Of a stretch of 64,000 bases of DNA, positions 12,201 to 24,703 are shown piece by piece; the stretch's first letter is position 1; each line of letters opens with the position of its first letter. The position numbers were made by a program, and so were the translations under genes. Where the stretch lies: assembly GCA_963978895.1 (NCBI GenBank), contig OZ022246.1, positions 19,243,840-19,307,839 on the forward strand. The letters run 5' to 3'. Origin of the DNA: Erpobdella octoculata. Taxonomy: Eukaryota > Annelida > Clitellata > Hirudinida > Erpobdellidae. The notes under the pieces are model-generated. The model was not told the origin of the DNA, did no database searches, and was given only the letters and a program-made list of their open reading frames with translations.

Positions 12201-13226
12201 TTATGCAGACCTAAAATGATAAAAAGAGCTTCTTTTTGAATCTGGCTGTAGTGTCGTTGAGTGTGTCAATGTTTTAGACACGTTGTAAAGAGGACGTTCA
12301 CAACCATCGTCATATCTGTGGAACAACACTGCTCCAATTCCTACTTCCGACGCATCGCATGACATTCCTAAGGAAGCCGTAGGATCGAAATGAGCTAGAC
12401 TAACTTCATTCGCAAGAATATCTTTAAGATGTTGGAACACTGCATTTTCTTTGACGCCCCATTGCCATAGTGTGTTTTGCTTTGGGAAACGAGTTAACGG
12501 CTCGGTTAAGTTCGAAAGGTTCTTGATGAACTTTCCGTAGAACTGTACCGATCCCAGAAACGATCGCAGAGAAGAAACGTTTGTTGGCGGTGGCATCTTC
12601 GTCACTGCATCTACTCGTTTTTCTTTTTCTATGCCGTTTTTGGTGAGTCGATGTCCCAAGTATTCCACTGACGGTTGAGCAAAAACGCATTTCCTTTGAT
12701 TGCACTTTAAACCTCTTTCTTGTAAACGTTGAAAAAGATTCCGTAGGTTTCTCAGTTGCTCGACAGCTGTGGTTCCACTCACTAGAATGTCATCTAAGTA
12801 CACCGCTACTCCTGGTAAATCACACGTTAATTTGTCCATTATTTCTTGAAAATAACCTGGAGCTGAAGTGATGCCAAAAGGTAGACGTGTTTGTAGAAGT
12901 ACACCTTTGTGCGTGCTCAACGCTAGTCTTCTTTGACTTTCTGGTGCCAGTTTAATCTGGAGGTATGCATCTGCGAGATCGATTTTACTGAAGCAAAAAC
13001 TTCCTCCTAGTTTTCTCATCAGATCTTCTGGAAGTGGCATTGGGTAACGATGTGTTTCAAGTTGAGAGTTGATCGTTACCGAGTAGTCTCCACAGATTCT
13101 TAGTCCTGCCTTTTTCTGATTCGGTTGAATCCGTTTTCTGACTGGAACTACCGGGGTTCCATAATGATTGAACTGAGCTGGAATCCATATACCTTTTCTT
13201 ATTCCTGCATCATACACACTGTTCAA
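12201..13226 (-). pseudogene. gypsy reverse transcriptase and start of RNase H
   Basis: A 341-residue uninterrupted frame. RT fingers: GLRICGDYSVTIN. Palm: FSKIDLADAYLQI, which carries the first catalytic Asp, and LPFGITSAPGYFQ. Active site: VAVYLDDILVSG (YLDD). Connection: EYLGHRL, then LRSFLGSVQFYGKFI. RNase H begins at SCDASEVGIGAVL with its first catalytic Asp. The frame ends inside RNase H. The start is not a true initiation codon, because this is an internal polyprotein segment joined to protease by further frameshifts. Confidence 0.93.
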
Positions 13227-13643
13227 TTTTTTCAGGATAGCAAACGGTACTGTCCGGGCTTGCAGAAAATCGGTTCCGAATCTGGTTTGAACTTTATTTC
13301 TAGTTCGACATCTTTAAGACACCCCAGTTGTGGATCGAAAAATTTGCTGTATTCAGAGCACAAAAGTTGACATTCATTTTGAAGGTGGTTCTCTGTTGTT
13401 TCCGTTATAACTTGAACGAACTGAAGCTTTTTGACAGCAATGCGGTGACGTCAATCTTTATATCACGTATCGCCTCAAATCCCAGTAGGTTGAGATCATG
13501 TACTTTTGTGACATTGAACCACACTCTTCTTTGGATGTCTGAGTTTTTCAATTTTACTTCTGTTTCATTGTTGGAATGTCATCTCCCGTTGCTGAACAAT
13601 ATCTTTTATCATTCAGCTGCAACTTCGGTTTCCCCAGTTTGAT

Positions 13644-13883
13644 CTATGCAGCTCGTGAACAAAAGTTGTCTCTGGAACCACTATCATTGAGAAAACTGAA
13701 GGGTTGACTGTTGAGAGTCAACTGTTGCAACAAAGGATTTTGTCCTTTCATGGTGAACACATGTTCTTTCACGAATTCATCTTTTGCAAATATACACTGA
13801 ATTGTCTTTTCTTTTTTAGACAAACAGCTTGCAGATGTCCTTTCTTTTGACAGAAATTGCATATGTAGTTTGCAAAACGACAT
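13644..13883 (-). pseudogene. gypsy aspartic protease region (fragment)
   Basis: The frame includes FLNDSGSRDNF, a D-S-G catalytic signature in the position expected between the gag zinc knuckle and RT. The rest of protease up to the RT frame at 13226 is scattered over other frames (13227-13640), indicating indels. Confidence 0.55.
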
Positions 13884-14269
13884 TCTTTAAAAGTGTTGTT
13901 GTTCTTACCGCAACGTCGACACTTTTCTTTTGGAACATTTGTCGTTTTATCAGTTGCGTGCTGCTGATGATATTCTGTATGTTTTTTCTGCTTTCTTCGA
14001 TCAACTTTGAATACCTGAGACGTTCTCTCAGGTGACGGGGCTTTTTCGCAAACGGTTTCTTTTGCAACTTGAGCTGCATCTTCGGTTTCGCATGCTATCT
14101 CTATTGCTCTTGCAAAAGATAACTCATCGTCATTTATGCGGAACAGAGCTCGGAGGACTGCTTCATTGTTGACGGAACAGATGAATCTGGTCCTCATTGT
14201 TTTGTCTTGTGGATTCTCGATGGAAGCGAAATCACAAGTTGTCGCTGCTTGACGAATTCTTGCCGCCAA
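13769..14269 (-). pseudogene. gypsy gag C-terminal half with zinc knuckles
   Basis: A 166-residue frame. It holds two Cys/His clusters near residues 118-150: CRRCGKNNNTF (degenerate) and CNFCQKKGHLQAVC (CX2CX4HX4C). The helical segment before it resembles gag capsid. It is offset by one base from the N-terminal gag frame, so a frameshift lies around 14270-14320. Confidence 0.8.
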
Positions 14270-14318
14270 CTGGTTGATGGTTTCACCTGGTTCTCTTTTT
14301 CATTCCGGTCCAGAATTT

Positions 14319-14771
14319 TTACCTTTCTCGGACGATAAACTTTGATGGGTTAAATTGATTTCCCATAAGCATTTCGATTTCGTCTATCGTCAAGTCATTC
14401 GCTTTCTTTGGCGGTGTTTGCTGACTAGCTAACGTATCAAGAAACTTGTTTGTTGACGAAGTTTGATTTGTCAAGAAAACTTGAGGTATTTTTCGACCAG
14501 GAACCGAATGAGCACCAGTGAAAGTTTCAAACCTTGCCCAGTAATCTTTCCATAATTCTTTCAAAGGATCGAAAGCTTCGAAACTGGGAATATTTGTTGC
14601 CGATGGTTGTAAACTCAAAATCAACCTCTCCATTTGTTTTATGTGTTCTGCTCGTTCTTTTTCGCGAAGTCTTTCTTGTTCAGCGCATTCTTTTTCACGC
14701 AATTTCTCTTGTTCTGAGCGATATTTCTCTTGTTCAGCGAACAATTTAATTAATTTATCAACTTCAGACAT
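14319..14771 (-). pseudogene. gypsy gag N-terminal half
   Basis: A 150-residue frame starting at an ATG (14769-14771) placed just after the primer-binding site, so the start is credible. The N-terminus is a charged coiled coil (repeats of EQERLREKERAE type), then a capsid-like segment FEAFDPLKELWKDYWARFE characteristic of Mag-like gag. It ends early at a stop and continues in another frame. Confidence 0.8.
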
Positions 14772-14786
14772 GTCGACTGCGCCATT
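14770..14786 (-). other. tRNA primer-binding site of the gypsy element
   Basis: On the minus strand the 5' LTR is followed by AA and then TGGCGCAGTCGACATG. The TGG start complements a tRNA CCA end. The gag ATG overlaps its end. Which tRNA primes cannot be fixed without tRNA sequences. Confidence 0.65.
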
Positions 14787-14957
14787 TGTTGTGTCTTTCA
14801 GAAAACTTTATTCTTTCAAAACACAATATAAATAACAAGAAACATGTAATGTAAATACCGCGCCACTCGCTAAACACTAAAAAGAACTTTCTCGCAACAA
14901 CTCGGTAGCTAGCTTGGAAGGCGCACCTGACTACACCTGGAGTGTTTCGTCACAACA
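14787..14957 (-). repeat. 5' LTR of the gypsy element
   Basis: 171 bp, TGTTGTG...CACAACA, followed on the plus strand by the target duplication CACAA (14958-14962). It contains an ACAATATAAATAACA segment that, read on the minus strand, could supply a TATA-like core promoter. Confidence 0.93.
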
Positions 14958-17014
14958 CACAACTTAAGCGTTCATCGTGTTTTACTCAAAGGTGTTTTTT
15001 CCGACTTTAATTTTTAGATTTAATTTTAATTGAAAAGAGATAATTACAAATTGGTTCAGGATTTTTTCAAAATATATTACATGTTAAATGTTTAACATTT
15101 AATTAATAAATATATTACATATTAAATGTTTAACATTTAATTAATAATTCAAAAATAAATCTACCGCTCATTTATTCATCTTAAAAACAACCAACATTTT
15201 TTCTTTGTTTTATTCTGCAGAACATACAACTGTTACGTCAAATAAGTTTTTGTAATTATTTAATAAGTTTTTAGTATCATCCATTATATTATTATTACTG
15301 TCTGATATTTTTTCTATTGTTTAATAAATAAATATTGATTAATGTCCAATAAAATTGAAATATATTTTTAGTTAAAATGTATAAAAATGTTTAACTTTTA
15401 GGATTATTAAAATAGTTGTTAATTAACGGTTTTATAAAATAATAGTGAAATTTCTATAAAACCACACGCCAACTAATTATGATTAAAAAGAAAATAATTT
15501 AACTTCCAGCGGCCTGTTAGCAAGAGGTGTTCTGCGTTATGTGAATATTTTTTTAAATTTCACATGTCAATTTTGTTTCAATGCATTTATTCAATGGCTT
15601 ACAACAACAATAATACTAACACATTGTTTTTATGAACATATTTAGTCTTTTTAACTCTTATTGCTGCTTATATCGTAGTACTCTATAATTTGATTGGTCT
15701 CCTCTAGCAGCACTGTAAAAAAACTCAAAATTTATAAACTGTTACTCCACCCAAATTGAAAACGCTTTAGATAAATTTTAATAAAAAGTTATTTATTGAG
15801 AATTTTATACTGACTAATTATTTTTTAAAACTAGTATTTAAGTTCAAGCCGCGCGATAAATAGATTATTAATAAATAAATAAAATTTGACTTCTAAACCA
15901 CTCTTGGGCTCATTTGTACAAATCAACTAGATACAACTGTTCATGGGCCTACCCACATTCTTTACAGTCGCTGGTAACGCCTGCAGAATTCGAACCACAC
16001 AAATGTTGAATTGTCTATCTAAAAATGTGTTTCTCTTTTTATCTTTCTCCATTTTTTTTACTTTATCAATTTTTTTCTCTTTCTCTTTCCCTTTTTATTT
16101 TCTTATTTTTCATAACTCTTGCTTTTTCTCTTCATTTTTTCAATCTTTTTTTTCTGTTTTTTTCTCTAAATTTGAAAAACAAACCAAGATAAAAAGATGG
16201 CGTTTTTTAACAGGAAAAAATATTTGAAATTATGAATCAAATTTGAAAACAACAAATATTTTTTTTTATCGAGCAATATTAAAATTAATTGCTACTTGGA
16301 ATTTTTCAGAGAAGAAAGTAAACAATTATGAAACTTAAGCAAGTTATGTTTCTTGTGTATTTTTTTCTTCATTTGATTTGTTTGATAAAAAAATGAAACA
16401 CATTCAAAAATATTTAAATTCTAACTAATATTTATTTTTTGAAATTGTAGTGTAAAAATTTCCCACATCGATGAAACCCCGGTCCTGAATCTCAACCTAC
16501 CAAAGAGATAATACCTCAGCACAGCGTCGCTTTGTTGGTTTGTTTCATTGACTAACGTCTGCATCTGTCTGAGACAATATTACAAGATGTTTTTATGTGT
16601 GTATCGAAGTAGCCTCTTGTTAAATAAAAAATTTTTGCAACAATTCTTTTATATTACTAGATGCTACATTAACTAACGGAAAGGTTTGCAATGTGAATAA
16701 TATTCAAGAGTTAGTTAGTGTAATTATTGTTTGTGTTATATGATTATAGGAATGTAAACTTAATAAAATACAAAACCTTGAACTAATTCCCAAAGTTCCA
16801 AATAAAGTTCTATAATTCTGCAGGTTGAGCTATATGTCAGCAATGTCACTGCAACTTTGAAGTTATTTATAAGACATTGTTTTTTGAAAAGTAGTTTGGT
16901 TCATTTTTATTTTTAAATAGACTCGCTTTAATCATCTAATAAGAACTCTTCTGACACTTTAAAACATGAATCAACTATATTATCTACAGATTTATTCTCA
17001 CTCCCACAACATTT
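14958..17014. other. AT-rich interval without a recognisable gene
   Basis: It contains a 37-bp tandem duplication (15072-15145), a degenerate motif copy (15491-15541), a pyrimidine-rich run (16020-16160), and a short shared segment CCTCAGCACAGCGTCGCT at about 16513 that also occurs at about 10260. No coding region is supported. Confidence 0.5.
15072..15145. repeat. Two-copy 37-bp tandem repeat with internal palindrome
   Basis: Two adjacent copies of a unit containing TTAAATGTTTAACATTTAA, a palindrome in itself. The copies differ at about one position. Confidence 0.8.
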
Positions 17015-17015
17015 T

Positions 17016-17110
<95 letters not shown>
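17015..17110. repeat. (CT)n microsatellite
   Basis: About 95 bp of CT dinucleotides with one TT interruption near 17030. Confidence 0.95.
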
Positions 17111-17111
<1 letters not shown>

Positions 17112-18010
17112 ATTCTCCTAACTCAAAAATCAACCAACATCATGTCTATTAGCATAGGGAGTTTTTACTGAGAAAAAACTATCTGTAGTTGTCAATTGAG
17201 AGTAATTTAAAACCATATTAATAACTGCCTATGTCGTGGTAGTGTTGAAAATTGATAGATCTACAATAACGCCACTATAATAATATCTACAAATTTATAT
17301 TTTAAAAGTCTTGAAACTGTGTCACTTGTGTAAAAATATTTTTGATAACTTTTGAGTTTTTGTAGATAGCAAGAAATCACTATTTTATTAAATCTGGAAA
17401 TTGTAGTCTCGACAGTTTTGAACCTTATTATTGATAAAATATAAGAAGTTAACAAGAAGTTAAAAAGTAACCGCAGCCCAAACCATCGTCTACTGTTCGC
17501 TTAGCGACACGCAATTTAAACATTTATCGTCTCTCCTTTCAGAGGTGTTTTTAAATCCGCTAGTTATTTTTTTGAAATGTCATGTACAGTTATTTTTTGT
17601 TGAATTGTCTAAGCATTTATGGTTTGAAAATAAACTATAGCTTCCGGAATGGCTATTTGTTCTGTTCGTTGACATTCACTGGTTAAGACATATTTTAGAT
17701 AAAGTTCAAGGTTTAGCCGTCTCAAAATGTGTATGGGTTCTAAAGTGATTCAACTGAGTGTTTAACAAGTCTTGGAAAGTTATAATGTTAAAAAAATTTT
17801 TGCATTAACTGACAATAATTTTCAATCAAGTTGATTTGAAATTTGTAAAATTGATGAAAGGTTTTCAAATTTAAAAATAATTTTAAAAAATATAAGCATG
17901 CACTCAATAAGACACATGACAACTCAAACGTGGAGATTTGATTTCAACGTTTGGCGTCCCTAGTTTCAAGTATCACTTTTTGAGTTTAACTCATTCGAGT
18001 TTTAGTAAAC

Positions 18011-18235
18011 GACTAGCTGGGTTACCCGGCATGCCCGAAGATTTTACAGGTTTTTTATCGTTTTTCTTTGGCTCCCGTTTTCTTCACCGCTTGTTCTCCC
18101 GCTACCGGTCGCTTTTCCGGTCTTTTTAACGCTTTCCCGCTCCCGGTTGCTTTTAGGCTTTCCCGCTCCAGCTTGCTCTCCTTTTCCTGCTCGCTCTTTT
18201 CGCTCTCAGTCGCTTTTCCGTTTCTCTATTAAATT
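18011..18235 (+). mobile_element. GC-rich repeat family, copy D (diverged)
   Basis: Starts CTAGCTGGGTTACCCGGCAT and runs into CCCGGTCGCTTTTCCGG-type repeats, then fades into unique AT-rich DNA. It has no tail module. Confidence 0.65.
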
Positions 18236-18509
18236 TCAGAACCTTCCTAATGTAGCTTAGATGGACTGTAGCGAAATGCTGATCTGTTCTCTCGTTATCA
18301 CTTTTTAGTTACGTCTGAACCTCCTAAATTTTAATTAGTATTCTTTAATGTATTGGTTCCATTCTGCAAGTGTGATCTTCTGCAAAGGATTATTATGATT
18401 GACTAAAGCTGATAGCTCACACTGAAAAAAACTAGTGAATTTATTAGTTAATGCTGCAATAATGTTAAAAAACCCGTTTATATATCTCAACAGGTTATTT
18501 TTATTTTAA

Positions 18510-19033
<524 letters not shown>

Positions 19034-19474
19034 ACTTGTAAGATTATAAATGCTTACAATAGATTTATCAAACACTGTTCAACAGCTGTTTTTCGAAAAA
19101 TCGCTAGTCTTTCTTTTATGAGTTTTTAATTGTTAGTCTACAGAAAGCATATAACGCTACATGTGGCAATTGAAGAGTAACACTTTTATTTAGCACATGA
19201 TGCAGTTATAAATTGAACAAAACAGCAGCAGATTGGCAGGCTTGCTTGAGATTGCACTTGCTTTCATTCCTTTCCAATTTCATGCATCTCATATATCAGT
19301 GAAATCGGTGTTGCTTGTAAGATTATCTTTAAAATGTAATTTTCTAGTTTTCTCTGAAACATAAAAAATAAATATTTGGGAGAAATCAAATTTACTTCTC
19401 CTTAAAACCGCTGACAGAAAAGTTTTTGTCCATAAAACACCAACGGATTAACATTTTATAAAACTTACAAAACC

Positions 19475-19512
19475 CATGGATATCTAGATATAACACCTGG
19501 ATCCACAACCTA
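19475..19512 (+). repeat. P-element left TIR
   Basis: 38 bp, exact reverse complement of 22669-22706. Preceded by the target duplication ACAAAACC. Confidence 0.96.
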
Positions 19513-19645
19513 AACGCGAACCGATACGCTTTGGGCCTACGCCAGCCGATAGCTTGCACGGCGTTTCTCTTACCGAACTCTGTTTCATATGATTAATATA
19601 AACAACAAACACAAATATTTTACATGTATTTATTAAATAATTCAA

Positions 19646-22467
19646 TTATTTAGTGACTTTATCTAATTTTCTTTTTTTTGAAGTATTAACATTCACATTT
19701 TCATTAAATTGTTTAATATAGTTCTTTAACATGCAGTTGAAAAATTTACAAGATATTAATTCTTTAATATTATGATTAGAGCTACAAAAGTTTTCCACAA
19801 CCAGTAGAGATTCAGGTACCATTATTTTTTCCACAATTCTGATAAACAGATCTCTTTGATTTCTTGAAGTAAGGAAAGATTTTAAACCCTTTTCTGACTT
19901 TTTTAGCGAATCAAAGACTTTCCAATTACTGAGACAGGTGGTGAATGCATACTCTGAAGGTTTAAGAAGACCTCCTCTGTCAACTTTATTCAAATATATG
20001 TCAAGTCTATCTAACTAAATGGAAGAATTCATCATCGACTAATATTTCCTTACAATCTGAACATTTATTTTTATAAATTATAGAATGAGCAACAGCTCCT
20101 GCAACATAGTAGATAGTAGTGGCTTCACTGTCACCTGGCAGATTAAAACTGGTTAACAAATTTGCAATGCTGGCTGCTTTTTCATCTAAAGTGTTCGAAG
20201 GTTCTTTAACATCATCAATGAAGTCATCGATGTCAGATAAGGAGAGCTTGGAATGCTTCAACAAAGACATCATTTTTATTTTAGCATTGCTTTCCACTAC
20301 CTGTCTGACTGAAATAAAATAATTACCCCCAGCCATCTGACGAAGCCATCCAAATCTTGACTCAATGGGATCAGATTGTAGATGGCCTAGCAAGACAAAT
20401 TTGAAATCTATTCTGCTCAACAAATATTTACAACAATCAGTACTAGCAGAACATGTTTGCTTTGTAGCTTAAAATGTTTCACGACTCAAGCCTTGGGATT
20501 TAGCATTTTGCCATGTCTCCAGGAAATCTTTAAACTCTTTTAAAAAATCTACTTTCCAATCAGCTGGTGATGTTACAGGATCCATATGGTATTTTCTTTT
20601 TCTTTTCCCTTTCGAGCATGTTTTTACATTTAATACAGTCCACAACTTAGAAACAAGTTCTATAAACCATGCAGTCTCTGTCCATTGGATTTGACCATTT
20701 TCTATGTAGTATTTGAAAGCATTTACAGTAGACTCAGAAAATATGGAGAGAGCAAGTTTAACTGAAACTTTTTCTATATTGGATGGATTAAAAACTTTGG
20801 AATGTAATTGGTGAGCTTTTTTTATTGACATGCTCATTTCCATCTTATATAATTTTTCAATGTGATGGAAACTGGCAGGAAAATTGGGTGTCGTAATATT
20901 TTTATTCACGTATGGAGGAAAAGTGAAAATTTTTCTATTAAGAAAATTGTTATACATATTTTTAATATTGTGAACAGCATCGAATAATAGAAAAATTGGC
21001 TCTTTTGTTGTTTTGCTTATTACCGATGTCTTAAAAGTGCCATTACATAATTGTTGGATATAAAACTTTCTATTTGCTGCAGCATTATCAAGTGAGATTG
21101 CAACTATGTGAATATTTACTTTATTAAACATTTCCATAACTTCTTGAAAAGATTCATTCAGCTGGAAAGCAGTTAAATTATTAATAGGATAGAGAGCAAC
21201 CATATCTTTGAATTTGTGGCACAATGATTTCACCATAAAACAAAGAAGAGTTGATGCTATTTCTCCTTGAGGGGTGAGACCATGCATTTCTCCTGAAAAA
21301 TATTCAAGACGCTTTGCAACGTAGATCTCGTCTATTATCAATATGCATGTTCTTTCCAGCTGGTTCAGCTGGCTTGCCCGAAGGGTTAAATAAGCAGAAT
21401 TGTCCAGCCCAGTCTTTTCATGAACTCTTCTAGTCAATTTTCTTAAGGTGTTTATTGATGGCAAGCATAAAACGTTGCTTTCTAATATCTTAGAGTAGGA
21501 TGCAGAACTTGTCGAATAAATAAGATATGACCAGATAATCAACTGTGGCGAATAAATCCGAGCATGTTTATTTACACCTATTAACTTTAGTTGTTCGAGA
21601 ACAAATTTTATTTGCTCGTATTCGACACTGGACTCATCAAAAAAATCAAGAATTTTTTTAAATTTGGATTTGGTTTCAATTTTTAATTCTTCAAGAGTTT
21701 CCTCATACAACTGCTCTTCACAATGTTTTAGGCGTGCTAATAAATTTAACAGCTGACTCATTTTGGATAGCTTTTTACCAACAAGATCCTTCATAAAAGA
21801 TTTAGGCATTTTTTCTCCTCTATGACGAGCTGTAACATCAAACGTATCCGAAATTGAAAGTGATGATTTGATAATCGGAGCACCATTATAATTTTCCAAT
21901 AAAATTATATGCAAAATGTTGTCTAAAATGTGCAAATGAAAGTCAGATGGCAGTTATTTCAACTTTTAATCGGTTCTCCAATTCTTTTAATGTGCAGTTA
22001 TCTATTGTATCGCTTTCAATAAATGAAGCTTCTAACTCTTCTAATTGTTGTTGTTGATATTCTCGACGCGCGGATGATGAACATTTAGAAGTTGTTCTAA
22101 CCATTCTAACCTGTTTGGGTTTCGAAAGATAAGATGGTGCATTGAGAAAAACACTAGGCACTGCATCATCTCGCAACTTCTTTTTCAGTCTTGCAGGTTC
22201 GTTACTTTCAGATCGTCTTTTCTGCAATCGGGATTTGTTTGTGTCTTTTACATCTGATACAAAATCCGTTGGTAAGAAATGCAATGAACACATTTTGGAA
22301 TTTTTACTAGGCACAAAACCATCACGAGGGTTAGCTCTAATCCATTTTTCACACAGATCTGGATTGTTCAACGGGAATGAATGAAAAGATAATCCTTTAG
22401 TAGTTTTTTCGTTATCCACGCTAGCATATCCACTCTTGCAACCATAAGCAGAACATTTATTCACCAT
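19646..22467 (-). pseudogene. THAP-domain P-element transposase, disrupted
   Basis: It begins at the ATG at 22465-22467. Residues 1-75 form a THAP zinc finger (MVNKCSAYGCKSG; C2CH with FHSFP, KWIRANPR, KMCSLHF), followed by a basic linker and coiled coil. The RNase H-fold catalytic region (20469-21935) shows acidic motifs LIIDEIYV and AISLDNAAANRKF, and FLLFDAVHNIKNMYNNF as in THAP9/P transposases. The C-terminal motif LQSDPIESRFGWLRQMAGGN (20007-20423) carries the conserved Glu. Three breaks: a frameshift at about 21942-21953, one in-frame TAA at 20469-20471, and a frameshift at about 20010-20020 before the final KVDRGGLLKPSEYAF segment. Introns could mask the first break, but no convincing splice pair was found. 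Confidence 0.93.
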
Positions 22468-22668
22468 TTTATTTTATATTAATATTATATAAAACACGTT
22501 TTACGATAACACGATAAACGAGAATCAAATGAACAACACGACTACGACGACTACGATGAAGAATAAACAGTAAGCACGTGCAGGCATTCACTTATCTGCG
22601 TTATAGTAGAGCAACAGCTATAGCTGCAGCCTAGGCCCAAACAGTATACGCTGAGATCGAACTTGAGC

Positions 22669-22706
22669 TAGGTTGTGGATCCAGGTGTTATATCTAGATA
22701 TCCATG
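22669..22706 (-). repeat. P-element right TIR
   Basis: 38 bp, exact reverse complement of 19475-19512. Followed by the target duplication ACAAAACC at 22707-22714. Confidence 0.96.
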
Positions 22707-23374
22707 ACAAAACCCACCGCTTGATTAATTTATATAAGTGTAGCAAATTTCAATAAAATCTATTCGGCCGTTTTTAACGCTGTTGTGTGATTGATGTTTA
22801 TGTTCCCTCTCTGGTTTGTTGCACTTAAATATATAATTCAACTTTGTCACTTTTGAAAAACATGTTTTTGTAAAATGGAAATTAAATTCCAATACCATTT
22901 GAAAGTTTTTATTTGTAGAATACCATGTTCATTTTATTTGAAAATAAAACGCCTTCACTTAAAAGAAATGAATAGTAAACCTTTAAAATATCATCATTTG
23001 ACTTCTAATAGTGATATTAAAAGAGGGACTGTTTGCCCGTGCCAAGAATTGTAATAAAAAACGTTTTTAAAAAATAAATAAATTCAATGTTATTTGTATC
23101 TTACAAATCCTAATGTAAGCTATTTTACAGACGTATAAGAATAAAATCATATCTAGTAAATCTCGTTCATTCAAAACAAAGCAAGTTGTTGCCTAGGAAT
23201 TACAAAATCATATCATTCGTACTTGAATAATAAGTTTTTTACACTGGATACTTTATAGCCATCATAAACAGTACATTTTAATTAATAGGGAAAGGTGACT
23301 TTCACAACAGCTTACAGATGTTTAGGACAATTTAACGACTTCAATAATAAGAAAATTTTGTAAGCTAATAAATG

Positions 23375-23570
23375 AAATATAATATAAGTTCAATTATTTA
23401 ATTTAAATCATAGACGTGTTTTGACATTATCGTATTTGTTTTTCCTACAAACATAAAACAGTTTATATATTGTTTCATGTTTGTATGAAAAACAAATACG
23501 ATAATGTCAAAACACATCATTTAAAAAAGATAACTTAATAATTGAACTTATATTATATTTCAATTATTAA
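23375..23570. repeat. Long inverted repeat (hairpin 1), MITE-like
   Basis: Arms read AAATATAATATAAGTTCAAT at the outside and ACGTGTTTTGACATTATCGT further in, returning as ACGATAATGTCAAAACACAT and ATTGAACTTATATTATATTT. About 196 bp in all with a short loop near 23466. Foldback MITEs look like this. Confidence 0.75.
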
Positions 23571-23576
23571 TTCATC

Positions 23577-23675
23577 AATGTTTTTGCAAGCGTATTTGAA
23601 CCCTGGCCACTAAGCATAGAAGTCAGAAACTTCTAAGCTTAGTGGCCAGGGTTTAAATACGCTTGCAAAAACATT
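23577..23675. repeat. Long inverted repeat (hairpin 2)
   Basis: Arms of about 45 bp: AATGTTTTTGCAAGCGTATT ... CCTGGCCACTAAGC, returning as GCTTAGTGGCCAGG ... AATACGCTTGCAAAAACATT, with a loop around GTCAGAAA. Only one or two mismatches. It starts seven bases after hairpin 1. Confidence 0.85.
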
Positions 23676-24381
23676 CTCTATGAAACGATTTAATGTTAAA
23701 GCTCAGATCCACACAGCCCTTCAACCACCTGTGGTCGTCTAATGAGTGCCAGTAATTTTATAGCGGTAAAATCATTGAATCGCTTATAACAACTGCTTAT
23801 ATTTCAAAAGGTATTAGAATGAATAATTCAGCCTTTGCATCGCAATAACTTAAACATAGCTTAATTTTAAAAAATATTTTGGAACTGTATTTAACATACA
23901 CATATATGTTTGCTTTTTTAGTATTAGTTTATCAAAACAATGTATCGTGGTAGAAAACAAATATCATTTTATTCAAAGCAGGGATGGGAGTTTATAAAAA
24001 CTTTTCAAATTTATCTTAAAAGTAATTTTTTAGATTTTTTATAAAAAATTTAGTTTGTGCCAGTTGAACATTTGCTAAATCAGCCTAACAGCTCCAAGAA
24101 TTAGCATTTTCTTTTGTTTAAAGTCTTTTGTTTTAGTCTTATTTATTAGTGCAGATGTTGAAAAATTTTTAATTTTTGAAACATGAATTTAGACTTGTTT
24201 TTTGTCCTTCTGGCTTTGTCTGCTTTGAATTTTTTCTCGGGAAATAATTATTATTCTTCAGCGGCATCACGTATTCAGGTCAACCCCTCTGAACAACCAT
24301 ATACCTACCGCTTGACTGCGTCTTAAAACTCAAATATTTAAGTGCAAACAGTCCATTAACAAGAGGTGTTTTATATAATAC

Positions 24382-24700
24382 TAGCAGGGCCCGTAGCGGC
24401 CTAGCTCGCTTGAAATAAAAAAAATAAACCGTGCATCTATAGTAGAGTACGTGCTGATTTTTTACGTTTCAACTCGGCCCGTCGACAACTTGGCCCGGCC
24501 CTTTTTAAAAGCCAAAATTCCAGGCCCGTTTTTACAGGCCTAGAATAAGTAGAATTTCTATATACTTAAGGAAAAACCTTGGCGCGTCCCATCTTGACTT
24601 CAGGTTTGGCCCGGCCCGTGTGAAGACTTTAAAATCACGGCTAGCCCGGCCGTTAACAAACTGGACTCAGCTAATTTTAAAAGTTCAAGAATGTCATTTA
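24382..24700 (+). mobile_element. Repeat family 2 (CCCGTAGCGGC head), truncated copy
   Basis: Starts ACTAGCAGGGCCCGTAGCGG and has GGCCCGGCCC-type blocks. It matches 41010-41430 in order. The copy is cut at 24696-24704 by the hAT insertion. Confidence 0.7.
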
Positions 24701-24703
24701 AGG

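Larger units (their letters stand above)
10293..14957 (-). mobile_element. Ty3/gypsy (Mag-like) LTR retrotransposon, full length but inactivated
   Basis: A 4,665-bp element, sense on the minus strand. It has LTRs of 173 bp (left, 3' LTR) and 171 bp (right, 5' LTR), both TGTT...AACA, a 5-bp target duplication CACAA (10288-10292 and 14958-14962), a primer-binding site, a polypurine tract, and gag, protease, RT, RNase H and integrase in canonical Ty3 order. The LTRs differ by about six substitutions and a 2-bp indel (about 3-4%), so it is not very recent. The coding region is cut by several frameshifts and stops, and the integrase lacks a catalytic Asp. Confidence 0.93.
19475..22706 (-). mobile_element. 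P-element transposon with 38-bp TIRs and 8-bp target duplication
   Basis: A 3,232-bp element. The perfect 38-bp terminal inverted repeats begin CATGGATATCTAGATATAAC (19475-19512 and 22669-22706). They are flanked by identical 8-bp direct repeats ACAAAACC (19467-19474 and 22707-22714). An 8-bp duplication and a CATG start are hallmarks of P elements. Inside lies a single minus-strand THAP transposase gene. The perfect ends suggest recent insertion, but the gene carries at least three disabling changes. Confidence 0.96.
22715..24380. other. AT-rich interval with hairpins, no gene
   Basis: No coding region. It contains the two inverted repeats listed separately and a degenerate motif copy at about 24331-24376. 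Confidence 0.5.

Noticed and set aside
19475..19512. TIR as part of a promoter or protein-binding palindrome of a host gene
   Set aside because: The match at 22669-22706 and the flanking 8-bp duplication explain it completely as a transposon end.
21000..22500. The P-element gene as a domesticated host THAP9-like gene
   Set aside because: Perfect TIRs, an exact 8-bp target duplication and several disabling changes mark a resident transposon copy.
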